Part shown: positions 27,307 to 36,451 of the stretch, in pieces
Layout of the letters: the number at the start of each line of letters is the position of its first letter
Numbering within the stretch: the first letter of the stretch is position 1
From: Kosakonia pseudosacchari
Lineage (GTDB): Bacteria > Pseudomonadota > Gammaproteobacteria > Enterobacterales > Enterobacteriaceae
NCBI RefSeq assembly: GCF_900184035.1
Contig: NZ_FXWP01000026.1
Span: forward strand, 62,001 to 126,000
Length of the DNA stretch: 64,000 nt
Direction of reading: 5' to 3'
Program-made: the position numbers and the translations under genes
The notes under the pieces: generated by a model
Seen by the model: only the letters and a program-made list of their open reading frames with translations
The model's database searches: none
What the model was told of the DNA's origin: nothing

Positions 27307-30300
27307 ATGCAAAATACAGATAATGTCAGACCTGAAACGCCTTCTTTACCGAAAGGTGGCGGTGCGATCAGTGGCTTAAAAGGCGATGTTGCAAGCGCAG
27401 GGCCAGATGGGGCAAATACTCTGGTTATTCCGTTACCCATCAATTCAGGGAGAGGTTATGCGCCTTCGTTGGCGCTTAGCTATAGCAGTCGCTCAGGCAA
27501 TGGCCCCTTTGGAATGGGCTGGAGTGTGGATACACCGGCTATCCGTCGCCGGACGAAAAAGGGGACGCCAAACTACGACGACCAGGATGAATACGTTGGG
27601 CCAAATGGCGAAGTGTTGGTACTGAGTTCGGGCGACACCCGCACAGCCACGTCGCTGCTTGGTGTGAACCTGGGTAACAGCTTTACCGTTCACCGTTATC
27701 GTTCGCGTGTGGAAAGTGATTTTAGTCGGCTGGAGTATTGGTCTTCAACCGGCACTGGAGCGCGTGATTTTTGGCTGTATTACAATCCAGACGGACAAGT
27801 GCTGTTGTTCGGCAGCACTGCGCAGGCGCGGGTGAGTAACCCAGAAAACCCGGATAATACGGCTATCTGGCTGCTGGAGTCGTCAGTATCGGCAACGGGT
27901 GAGCAGATGTACTGGCTGTATCGTGCGGAAGATAATACAGGCTGCGAAACCGCCGAAACAACAGCCCATCCGCATGCGACCGCACAGCGCTATCTGACGG
28001 CTGTCTACTACGGTAACCGCGTAGCAGGGAGAACGCTCCCTGGTCTGATGACGGAGACAGCCATCAGTGAGTGGCTGTTTTTGGTGGTGCTGGATTATGG
28101 TGAGCGCAGCGTTGATCTTATGACCACTCCGGCCTGGGTGGCTCCCGGTTCAGGCGACTGGCTGTGCCGCCAGGATTGCTTTTCCAGTTGGGAGTACGGT
28201 TTTGAAATGCGCACACGCCGATTCTGCCGCCAGGTGCTGGGTTATCATTTTACGCAGGCATTGGCAGGTGCGTCAGAGAGTGCGCCAGAACAAGTTTCCC
28301 GTCTTATTCTGACCTATAACGATTCTCCAGCTGTCACGACGCTGGCATCCATTCAGCAGGTGGGGCTGGAGCCGGACGGTACGCTGACCTCGCTTCCTCC
28401 GATGGTGTTTGACTGGAATACGTTTATCACGAAGCCAGAAACCTCCTGGCAGGAACGGGAAGATTTAGCCAATCTGAATGCCTGGCAGCCCTACCAACTG
28501 GTGGATCTGAACGGTGAAGGGCTGGCTGGGGTTCTGTATCAGGATAGTGGAGCGTGGTGGTACCGTGCTCCTGTGCGTAAGCCAGGCAAAGATGCGGATG
28601 CCGTCATCTGGGATAAACCCGCGCCATTACCCGCCATTCCTGCTTTGCGCGACAGAGGGATGCTGATCGATATTAACGGCGATGGTTATATGGAATGGGT
28701 CGTCTCTTCAGCCGGTGTAAATGGTGTATATGCACGTACGCCGGAACGGGGCTGGTTGAATTTTTCTCCGCTATCCGCCTTTCCTGTCGAATATCAGCAC
28801 CCTCGCGCTCAGCTTGCGGATGCATCAGGATCAGGCTTAGCTGATTTAGTGTTAATTGGTCCGAAAAGCGTTCGTCTGTATATCGGCACCGGCGAAGGCT
28901 GGGAAAAGGCCCGCAATGTGATACAACCCGATGGCGTCACGCTGCCAGTTGCTGGCTCAGATGGTAATGTGCTGGTGGCTTTCAGCGATATGGCAGGGAG
29001 CGGGCAACAACATCTGGTAGAGATTAAAGAGGATCAAGTACGTTACTGGCCTAATAAAGGTCACGGGGAGTTTGGCACGCCCGTAGTCATGTCCGGCTGG
29101 ACAGCGCCGGGCGGTATTTTTAACCCGCAGCAACTCTATCTGGCGGATATCGACGGCTCAGGCACCACGGATGTGGTATATGCGCTCAGTAAAAAATTCC
29201 TGGTATATATCAATCAAAGCGGGAACAGTTTCTCGGAGCCTTTTGAAGTTCTGTTGCCGGAAGGCGTGCGTTATGACAATACCTGTGATCTCCAGGTTGC
29301 AGACATTCAGGGGTTGGGCATTGCCAGTCTGGTACTGACCGTGCCTCATCCTGAGCCCCGCCACTATGTCTGCCATTTATCAAGTATCAAACCCTGGTTG
29401 TTGAACCAAATGCGCAACAATATGGGGCAAAGACATAACTTCACCTACCGCAGCTCCGCGCAGTTCTGGCTGGATGAAAAGCAAGATGCAGCGGCAGCGG
29501 GTGCGCCGGTTCCGGTCAGCTATTTGCCCTTCGTTCTTCATTTATTATCGCGTACGGATATTACTGACGAAATTACCGGTAATCGTCTGGTGAGTACCGC
29601 CCGTTACCGTTATGGTGCCTGGGATGGGAAAGAGCGCGAGTTTCGTGGCTTTGGTTTTGTCGAAATCCAGGATACCGATACGCAGGAAAGTGAGGGAACC
29701 ACTACAGAAATTAGCCAGCCATCAATTTCGCGGCAGTGGTTTTCCACGGGTTTACCCGCCATAGATGATCAACTGGCGGCGAACTGGTGGACTGGCGATA
29801 GTGCAGCGTTTGCGCATTTCTCTCCCCGCTTCACCTCGGGGTACGCGGACAATGAACAGCCTTATATTCCGGACGATAGTGAAGTCTTCTGGCTACGCCG
29901 TGGCACAAAAGGCATGTTGTTGCGCAGTGAACTCTATGGTCAAGACACTAGCAAACAACAAATCGTGCCGTATCAAGTCAGCGAATCCCGGCCTCAGGTG
30001 CGTCTGGTAGCAGCAGCGGGTGAGGGAGGGTATCCGATTGTTTTGCCCCTTACGGCAGAAACACGTACTTATACCTATGAGCGGGTAAGCAACGATCCGC
30101 AATGCAGCCAGCAGGTGACGTTGACCAGCGATCAGTATGGTCAACCGTTATTTGCCTTCACGCTAAATTATCCACGCCGTGCGAAACCGGCGACTAGCCC
30201 CTACCCGGATACGCTACCGGAGACGCTATTTGATTCCAGTTACGACGACCAGCAGCAGCAACTGGTGGTAACCCGGCAGGAAAACCATTGGTATAGCATT

Positions 30301-33300
30301 GATGACATGGCCTCAGGAAGGTGGGTAAACGGCCTGGTTGATGCGGTGAGAAGTGACGTTTATCTCTACTCTTCTGCACCGGATACAGGCTTAACGTTGG
30401 AGGATCTCACACACTCTGGCGCGCCGCTGGGTACGCCAGCCAGCCAGGCGTTCGCGGGCTGGTATCAGCCATGGTATCTGGATGGCAATGACAGCCCCAC
30501 TTCAGAGCTGCCAGCTTTTCCGCCACGTATCGGCTTTACTGAAACGGCGGTACTTGACGACGAGATGGTCGCCGAGCTGAAAGAGGATCTGACCGACAGT
30601 GTGCTGCAACAGGCCGGATATGTCTGGCTCTCGTTCCTCGGGGCGTGGGTCGTGCATCGTAATCTCACCACCTATGGCACGGCAGAGTATTTTTGGTTGC
30701 CACAAATGGTGCGTGATTCGGAATTAACGGGAGCGACAATCCTGATTCGCGACGTGTACAACTGCGTGATCACGAAAGTTATTGATGCCGCAGGGCTTAC
30801 CACGCAGGCGGAATATGACTGGCGGTTCTTAACCCCCGTTAAAATTATCGATGTGAACAACAATATTCATCAGGTAACGCTTGATGCCTTAGGTCGAGTG
30901 ACCAGCCAACGTTTTAGTGGTACCGAGAACGGGGTGGCTGCCGGGTATAGCAATACTGTATTCAACCAGCCTGCTGGTGCGGAAGAGGCTCTGGCGTTGA
31001 CGGCGCCGTTACCCGTCGCCCAGTGTCAGGTTTATGTGACTGACAGTTGGCAAAATGGTGCGGGGATACCGCCGCATGTAGTGACGCTGGTTACCGATCG
31101 CTATGACGACAGTGATGAACAGCAGATCCGCCAGTCGGTGCTTTTTAGTGATGGTTTTGGGCGGCAGCTACAAACTGCTGTCCGTTTCGAAGCCGGGGAG
31201 GCCTGGCAACGTACAGATGATGGCACGCTTATTACCGATGTGGTGCAGACGACGACACGCTGGGCAGTAAGCGGGCGCACAGAATATGACAATAAAGGAC
31301 AGGCGATTCGCACGTATCAACCCTATTTTCTGAATAGCTGGCAGTGGGTGGTGGATGACAGCGCGCGTGAAGATTTATATGCCGACACCCATTATTACGA
31401 TCCTATCGGGCGTGATATACAGGTCTTAACGGCAAAAGGGTATTTGCGCCGGACACTCTATACGCCGTGGTTTGTGGTCAGCGAAGATGAAAACGATTTG
31501 ACGGAGTTCAGGCTTGTGTGGTCGATTGAACTGGTCGCGGTTACTAACAGTGCTATGGCGGATAACACCTCTTCTAATAGTGTAAGAGCCACGGTTTATG
31601 ATCAGTATGGTGTGCCGATGGCCGATCAACTCGTGACATTCAGCGCTGATAGCGATGTAACCCTTGAACAAGCCAGTGGGAACACCGACGCCGATGGCAG
31701 TGTTACGGCTGTTTTAACGAGTGTTATAGCAGGACAGCATACGTTGACCGTATCTTGCAGCGGGCGAAGCCGTACGATAACGGTAATCTTCACGGCCGAT
31801 ACTGAACATTTGAGCCCGACATTGTCAACATTGGCGGTTGTGCCAAAAAATATCCAGGCGATTGGTACCGATGCGGCAACGGTCACCTTCATTCTGAAGG
31901 ATATCCACGGCAACCTGGCTCCGGGTCAGAGTGTGTCCATCCTTAGCAGTGTCGCAGGCGTAACTCTGTCGGAAATGGTGGATAACGGTGACGGCTCTTA
32001 CACCTGTCAACTCACCAGCAATGTTGTCGGCACAACCACTCTGACGGTGAGCGTGAATGGCAATATCATGGATGGCATCGCCTTTACGGTATATATGACG
32101 CCGCAAAGACAGGCCATGCCAGATACGACGATTTTCAACCCTAACGATTATCCTTTCGGGCCGTCCGACGGTTTCCCAAATACGGGCATTCTTGGTGCAC
32201 AATTCCAGGTGCTGTTTGAGGGCTCCGCTTCGAATAACAGTCGCTATCTGTGGGGATCCGATCAACCCTGGATGAGTGTCGATAGTACAGGCACTGTGGA
32301 GTTTATTGGTACGCCTGATACCACGAATAATACTGGCACGATTTGGGCAATCCCCATTGATACGGGAACGCCGATGTATGCCTACACCTTCACCTTGAAA
32401 AAATGGTTTATCACCGCTGGATCGCAAAAGGCCAACTATGAAAATGCCGTTATCTGGTGCCGGGAGCGTAGGTTATCAATACCGGCAATAACGGATATTG
32501 ATTACCCTAACTTGTCGGAAAGGCAACGCCATGCAGGGCGGTATCTGTGGTCCGAATGGGGTGATCTATCCCGCAACCCTGGAACCGGCATTACGTCTGA
32601 TTATTACTGCTGGGTAACGGATCTGGATGCGCGCGGCTTACATCAGAATGTGGCGCTTGATTCAGGCGGAAACAGCCTTGATCTCACCGCCGATGCACCG
32701 TATCGCACATATTACGTTGTGGGCAAACTTCAGTTGGTAGAGGAACCTGTTCCTTCGTTGGTGACGTTTACCCTTGAAAGAGATAATGCGGTCGCTGATG
32801 GACAGGATGTCAACTATACCAAGGCCATCATTTATGACCAGTTCGGTAATCTTATGCGCGATCAGATTGTGGAATACAGCAGTGACGATAGCGTCGTATT
32901 AGAGTCTGCGTCAGATGTGACGAATCCCGATGGCAAAAGTATTATTGCGTTTAGAAGTAAGGTTGCAGGAGCACATACTATTACCATCACTGCGGGTCAA
33001 ATTAGTCGCTCATTGACGACCACCTTTGTTGTCGACTTTGCGCATTTAAGCCCGACGTTATCAACATTGACGGCTACGCCGAAAAGTATTCAGGCGATTG
33101 GCACCGATGCTGCGACGGTCACCTTCATTCTGAAGGATATCCACGGCAACCCGGCTCCGGGTCAGAGTGTGTCCATTCTTAGCAGCGTAACAGACGTAAC
33201 CCTGTCGGAAGTGGTGGATAACGGTGACGGTTCTTACACCTGTAAACTCACCAGCAATGTGCTTGGCACAACCACCCTGACGGTGAGTGCGAATGGCACT

Positions 33301-35874
33301 GTCCTGGACGGTATCACCTTTGTGGTGAATATGACACCGATCAGACAGACGATGCCAAATACGACGATTTTCAACCCTAACGATTATCCTTTCTTCCGGC
33401 CAGCCAACGGTTTCCCAAATACGGGCATTCTTGGTGCGCAATTCCAGGTGTTGTTTGAAGGCTCCGCCTCGAATAACAGCCTCTACCAGTGGGGATCCGA
33501 TCAGCCCTGGATGAGCGTTGACAGTGCAGGCAATGTGGAGTTTATCGGTACGCCGGATACCACCAATAATACCGCCACGATTTCGGCAATCCCTATCGAT
33601 ACAGGTACGCCGATGTATGCCTTCACCTTCACCTTGAAAAAATGGTTTATCACGGCCGGGACACTGAAAACCGATTGGCAGAGCGCCGTTACCTGGTGCG
33701 AAGAAAATGGGTTACAGATGCCAGCGGTGTCCGATATCACATATCCTGGTTTGGCAAATAGGTACCGCAAGGCAGGGTTGTACTTGTGGTCGGAATGGGG
33801 TGATCTATCCCGCAACCCCGGAACCGGCGTTACGTCTGATTATTACTGCTGGGTGACAGATTTGGATCCTCGCGGCTTGCATTTGAATGTGAGTCTTAAT
33901 TCGGGTGGAAACAAGTATGATGCCACTCCCGATGCACCGTATAACACCTATTACGTTGTCGGCTTGCAGTACCTGGCAGAACCTCGCGTCGTTTCATCGA
34001 TAGAGTTCATCCTGGAACAGGATAATGTGCTCTCTGACGGCCTGGCTATCAACTATGCCAAAGTATTCGTTCATGATCAGTTTGGTGACCTGATGCCAGG
34101 CATCTATGTGGAATACAGCAGTGACGAGAGTGTGATATTCGATACCACGTCTGATGTGACGAATCTCATTGGCGAAAGTATTGTGGCGTTTAGCAGTGAG
34201 GTTGCGGGGCGGCATACGGTGATGGTGTCAGCGGGTGGGGTTACAAGCTCGTTGACAACGACTTTCGCGGTGGATCTTGCTCATCTAAGCCCGACATTAT
34301 CAACATTGGCTATTGTGCCACAAACCATTCTGGCGAATGGCATCGAAACGGCGATGATCAACTTCTCGCTCAGGGATATTCGCGGTAATTTGACGCCGGG
34401 CCAATCCGTGGTATTTACCAACAGCCTCTACGGCGGTGGTATTACGATCAGTAAGGTTGTGGACAATGGTAACGGGACTTACTTTGCACAACTGAGCAGC
34501 CATATTTCCGGCAACAATAAAGTTAGCGTAACGTTGAATGGTGCTGCTTTTGCAGTAACGCCTGCGGTTGTCACGCTCGTCAATACGTCGAATTTAGGCG
34601 AGCTCAGCCCTGCATTGTCAACGTTCAGTGCGTCGACAGACACCATTACGGCAAATGGCACGGACACATCGACCATTACGCTGACGCTGAAAGATGGTGA
34701 TGAAGTGCTGAGACCCGGGCAGTACGTGGATTTCATATGTACTATGTCGGGTGCGACGCTGAGTAGCGTAGTCGATAACAATGACGGGACGTACGTCGCG
34801 ACGCTGAGCAGCATTGTGACCGGAAATGCTGAAGTCAAGGTGATCGTGAACGGTGTTGATTTTGCTTTAACGCCTGTCACGGTGAAAGTCAGCGAGTCGG
34901 TTTATCCCAGTGCGCCAAGTCCAACATTATCAACACTGAATGTGTCGAACCTCACTATTAAGGCAAATGGCACCGATACAACGACCATCACATTGACACT
35001 GAAGGATGAAGATGGCGACTTGATGACCGGGCAGACTGTGGCATTTAGCAGTAGCCTGCCAGGCGTTACGCTGAGTGGCAATGCGGTAGATAAACATAAT
35101 GGGACTTACGTCTCGCAGATGAGCAGCACCATCGCCGGGCAGGCTGAGATCTCGGCAATGGTGAATGGTTCTGATTTTGCTGTGCATCATATCGTCGTGA
35201 CCATCAAGGTGGTGCCCGGTGCGCCAGACCCTGCATCATCCACCCTGACTGCCTCGTCAGATATCGTTATAGCAGATGATAAGGACGTATCGATCATTAC
35301 GCTGACAGTGAAGGATAAAAACGGAACGCCGGTTCCTGAGCTGCCCGTGACATTCTCTTTTGATAGATTAAGAAATGTCGTTACGGATAACGGCGAATCT
35401 CCTTCTACGAGAGAAACAGGTGAACCTACGGATAGAGGAGACGGGACTTACACCTTCGAGCTGACAAGCGCTGTTGCCGGAAGTGTACAGGTTGGCATTG
35501 TTATTTATGGCATTGGTTTTTATATCGAACCTGTCACGGTGGTCTTTGAGGAGGTGCTCCCTTCTGGCACGCCATCGCCCAGATTGTCATCGCTGACTGT
35601 GTCGCCAGACACTATTCCTGCAAACGGCGCAGATGAAGCAACTATTACGCTCACATTGAAGGATCAATATGGCAATCCGCTCACCGGGAGAAACGTGCGA
35701 TACTCATGGGTTTTGGACGGTAAGACGACGATCTTTGTGCCTTTAGATAACAATGACGGTATCTACGTCCGTAATGTGAGCTCTACGACCTCTGGAACCG
35801 TTCAGATAACTGCATTTTTAGACGGTAATATTCTTGCAATATGGCCTGCTATATTGACGATTACGCCGGAGTAA
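27307..35874 (+). CDS. TcB toxin subunit fused to a ten-domain Ig-like and lectin-like array
   Basis: This protein has 2855 residues. Residues 1 to about 1398 are a full TcB: SpvB-like N-terminus (SLPKGGGAISGL, YDDQDEYVGPNGE), an FG-GAP-like beta-propeller region (DINGDGYMEWV, DIDGSGTTDVVY), mid domains (SSAQFWLDEK, REFRGFGFVE) and the end block YDPIGRDIQVLTAKG to SEDENDL. A TcC gene or domain normally follows. Here the frame continues as Ig-like (Big/invasin-type) domains in the order A-B-L-A-B-L-A-B-C-C-C-C. L (32113-32745 and 33349-33984) is an intimin/invasin-type C-type-lectin-like domain with WC and YYCWVTDL cysteines. No Rhs shell, protease motif or toxin tip follows. The start at 27307 matches the TcB MQN terminus and has a GGGAG site; GTG at 27283 falls inside the hairpin loop. 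Confidence 0.92.
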   Translation: MQNTDNVRPETPSLPKGGGAISGLKGDVASAGPDGANTLVIPLPINSGRGYAPSLALSYSSRSGNGPFGMGWSVDTPAIRRRTKKGTPNYDDQDEYVGPNGEVLVLSSGDTRTATSLLGVNLGNSFTVHRYRSRVESDFSRLEYWSSTGTGARDFWLYYNPDGQVLLFGSTAQARVSNPENPDNTAIWLLESSVSATGEQMYWLYRAEDNTGCETAETTAHPHATAQRYLTAVYYGNRVAGRTLPGLMTETAISEWLFLVVLDYGERSVDLMTTPAWVAPGSGDWLCRQDCFSSWEYGFEMRTRRFCRQVLGYHFTQALAGASESAPEQVSRLILTYNDSPAVTTLASIQQVGLEPDGTLTSLPPMVFDWNTFITKPETSWQEREDLANLNAWQPYQLVDLNGEGLAGVLYQDSGAWWYRAPVRKPGKDADAVIWDKPAPLPAIPALRDRGMLIDINGDGYMEWVVSSAGVNGVYARTPERGWLNFSPLSAFPVEYQHPRAQLADASGSGLADLVLIGPKSVRLYIGTGEGWEKARNVIQPDGVTLPVAGSDGNVLVAFSDMAGSGQQHLVEIKEDQVRYWPNKGHGEFGTPVVMSGWTAPGGIFNPQQLYLADIDGSGTTDVVYALSKKFLVYINQSGNSFSEPFEVLLPEGVRYDNTCDLQVADIQGLGIASLVLTVPHPEPRHYVCHLSSIKPWLLNQMRNNMGQRHNFTYRSSAQFWLDEKQDAAAAGAPVPVSYLPFVLHLLSRTDITDEITGNRLVSTARYRYGAWDGKEREFRGFGFVEIQDTDTQESEGTTTEISQPSISRQWFSTGLPAIDDQLAANWWTGDSAAFAHFSPRFTSGYADNEQPYIPDDSEVFWLRRGTKGMLLRSELYGQDTSKQQIVPYQVSESRPQVRLVAAAGEGGYPIVLPLTAETRTYTYERVSNDPQCSQQVTLTSDQYGQPLFAFTLNYPRRAKPATSPYPDTLPETLFDSSYDDQQQQLVVTRQENHWYSIDDMASGRWVNGLVDAVRSDVYLYSSAPDTGLTLEDLTHSGAPLGTPASQAFAGWYQPWYLDGNDSPTSELPAFPPRIGFTETAVLDDEMVAELKEDLTDSVLQQAGYVWLSFLGAWVVHRNLTTYGTAEYFWLPQMVRDSELTGATILIRDVYNCVITKVIDAAGLTTQAEYDWRFLTPVKIIDVNNNIHQVTLDALGRVTSQRFSGTENGVAAGYSNTVFNQPAGAEEALALTAPLPVAQCQVYVTDSWQNGAGIPPHVVTLVTDRYDDSDEQQIRQSVLFSDGFGRQLQTAVRFEAGEAWQRTDDGTLITDVVQTTTRWAVSGRTEYDNKGQAIRTYQPYFLNSWQWVVDDSAREDLYADTHYYDPIGRDIQVLTAKGYLRRTLYTPWFVVSEDENDLTEFRLVWSIELVAVTNSAMADNTSSNSVRATVYDQYGVPMADQLVTFSADSDVTLEQASGNTDADGSVTAVLTSVIAGQHTLTVSCSGRSRTITVIFTADTEHLSPTLSTLAVVPKNIQAIGTDAATVTFILKDIHGNLAPGQSVSILSSVAGVTLSEMVDNGDGSYTCQLTSNVVGTTTLTVSVNGNIMDGIAFTVYMTPQRQAMPDTTIFNPNDYPFGPSDGFPNTGILGAQFQVLFEGSASNNSRYLWGSDQPWMSVDSTGTVEFIGTPDTTNNTGTIWAIPIDTGTPMYAYTFTLKKWFITAGSQKANYENAVIWCRERRLSIPAITDIDYPNLSERQRHAGRYLWSEWGDLSRNPGTGITSDYYCWVTDLDARGLHQNVALDSGGNSLDLTADAPYRTYYVVGKLQLVEEPVPSLVTFTLERDNAVADGQDVNYTKAIIYDQFGNLMRDQIVEYSSDDSVVLESASDVTNPDGKSIIAFRSKVAGAHTITITAGQISRSLTTTFVVDFAHLSPTLSTLTATPKSIQAIGTDAATVTFILKDIHGNPAPGQSVSILSSVTDVTLSEVVDNGDGSYTCKLTSNVLGTTTLTVSANGTVLDGITFVVNMTPIRQTMPNTTIFNPNDYPFFRPANGFPNTGILGAQFQVLFEGSASNNSLYQWGSDQPWMSVDSAGNVEFIGTPDTTNNTATISAIPIDTGTPMYAFTFTLKKWFITAGTLKTDWQSAVTWCEENGLQMPAVSDITYPGLANRYRKAGLYLWSEWGDLSRNPGTGVTSDYYCWVTDLDPRGLHLNVSLNSGGNKYDATPDAPYNTYYVVGLQYLAEPRVVSSIEFILEQDNVLSDGLAINYAKVFVHDQFGDLMPGIYVEYSSDESVIFDTTSDVTNLIGESIVAFSSEVAGRHTVMVSAGGVTSSLTTTFAVDLAHLSPTLSTLAIVPQTILANGIETAMINFSLRDIRGNLTPGQSVVFTNSLYGGGITISKVVDNGNGTYFAQLSSHISGNNKVSVTLNGAAFAVTPAVVTLVNTSNLGELSPALSTFSASTDTITANGTDTSTITLTLKDGDEVLRPGQYVDFICTMSGATLSSVVDNNDGTYVATLSSIVTGNAEVKVIVNGVDFALTPVTVKVSESVYPSAPSPTLSTLNVSNLTIKANGTDTTTITLTLKDEDGDLMTGQTVAFSSSLPGVTLSGNAVDKHNGTYVSQMSSTIAGQAEISAMVNGSDFAVHHIVVTIKVVPGAPDPASSTLTASSDIVIADDKDVSIITLTVKDKNGTPVPELPVTFSFDRLRNVVTDNGESPSTRETGEPTDRGDGTYTFELTSAVAGSVQVGIVIYGIGFYIEPVTVVFEEVLPSGTPSPRLSSLTVSPDTIPANGADEATITLTLKDQYGNPLTGRNVRYSWVLDGKTTIFVPLDNNDGIYVRNVSSTTSGTVQITAFLDGNILAIWPAILTITPE
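31510..33984 (+). repeat. In-frame tandem duplication of an Ig-Ig-lectin unit (1236 and 1239 bp)
   Basis: The segments 31510-32745 and 32746-33984 encode the same domain order (Ig A, Ig B, lectin-like L). Long stretches match almost base for base, for example the Ig B core at 31878 and 33114 and the lectin start at 32130 and 33366. The offset is 1236 bp, a multiple of three, and changes to 1239 later. A third, more diverged A-B pair starts at 33985 without a lectin domain. This indicates recent unit duplication within the coding frame. Confidence 0.88.
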
Positions 35875-35885
35875 TTTTCACCCTT

Positions 35886-35915
35886 CAGTAAACAGCTCAT
35901 TTGAGCTGTTTACTG
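35886..35915 (+). terminator. Terminator-like palindrome after tcB
   Basis: Perfect 14-bp arms cagtaaacagctca (35886-35899) and tgagctgtttactg (35902-35915) form a long hairpin 11 bp after the tcB stop. The T-run is short (tt), so it may act as a weak terminator or 3'-end stabiliser. The rest of 35916-36080 holds only a minor inverted repeat (gctcgc/gcgagc at 36018) and the cupin gene ribosome region. Confidence 0.75.
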
Positions 35916-36080
35916 TTCCCACCGCAATGTTGAGCAGGGTAAAAATGTCATATTGTGCGCGTTTGCTGAAAATGCGGTGTCCTGTGAGCGCCATTTGTTA
36001 AGTATTATTTCCCCGCGCTCGCGCCAGCGAGCACGCCCTGCCATGCTGGCGACAATTTTCGACCGAATGGAGCAGAATCG

Positions 36081-36428
36081 ATGCTAAGCAACTTGCTGCG
36101 CGATCTCCCCGCCAGCGCAAATGACGCGGAAACGTTCGAAGCTGTGCTATTGCGCCCGGATGTGAAAATCGAGCGTATTGTCTCTACCGGGCAGGCCAGC
36201 CCGCCTGACTTTTGGTACTGCCAGCCGCAGAGCGAATGGGTACTGATACTGCAGGGGGCCGCCGGTTTACAACTTGAAGGCGAAGCGCAAGAGCGGGTAT
36301 TGCAGGTGGGGGATTTTGTAAATATTCCCGCGCATTGCCGTCACCGGGTGAACTGGACACGTGCGGAACCGCCGACCATCTGGTTAGCGGTTCACTACGA
36401 ATACCCGGACGGAGAACTGCCCGAATGA
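36081..36428 (+). CDS. Small cupin-domain protein
   Basis: This 115-residue single-domain cupin has the second cupin motif visible as GDFVNIPAHCRHRVNWT and a first motif region EWVLILQGAAGLQLEGE. The His pair HCRH and a Glu in the first motif could hold a metal ion. Function cannot be told from sequence; members of this group are annotated as cupin 2 domain proteins. It lies between the Tc locus and the minus-strand IMPase gene, convergent with the latter (23-bp gap), and seems to be a separate transcription unit. Confidence 0.8.
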   Translation: MLSNLLRDLPASANDAETFEAVLLRPDVKIERIVSTGQASPPDFWYCQPQSEWVLILQGAAGLQLEGEAQERVLQVGDFVNIPAHCRHRVNWTRAEPPTIWLAVHYEYPDGELPE

Positions 36429-36451
36429 GTCGTTTCCCTTAGCCACCGAGT

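Noticed and set aside
31510-33984. Regular repeats as a CRISPR array
   Set aside because: Units are over 1.2 kb, in frame and coding; there are no short repeats with unique spacers anywhere in the window.
31510-35871. Ig-like region as a separate invasin gene following tcB
   Set aside because: The frame is continuous from TcB. No start codon with a ribosome site was found near 31500, and there is no signal peptide or outer-membrane barrel.
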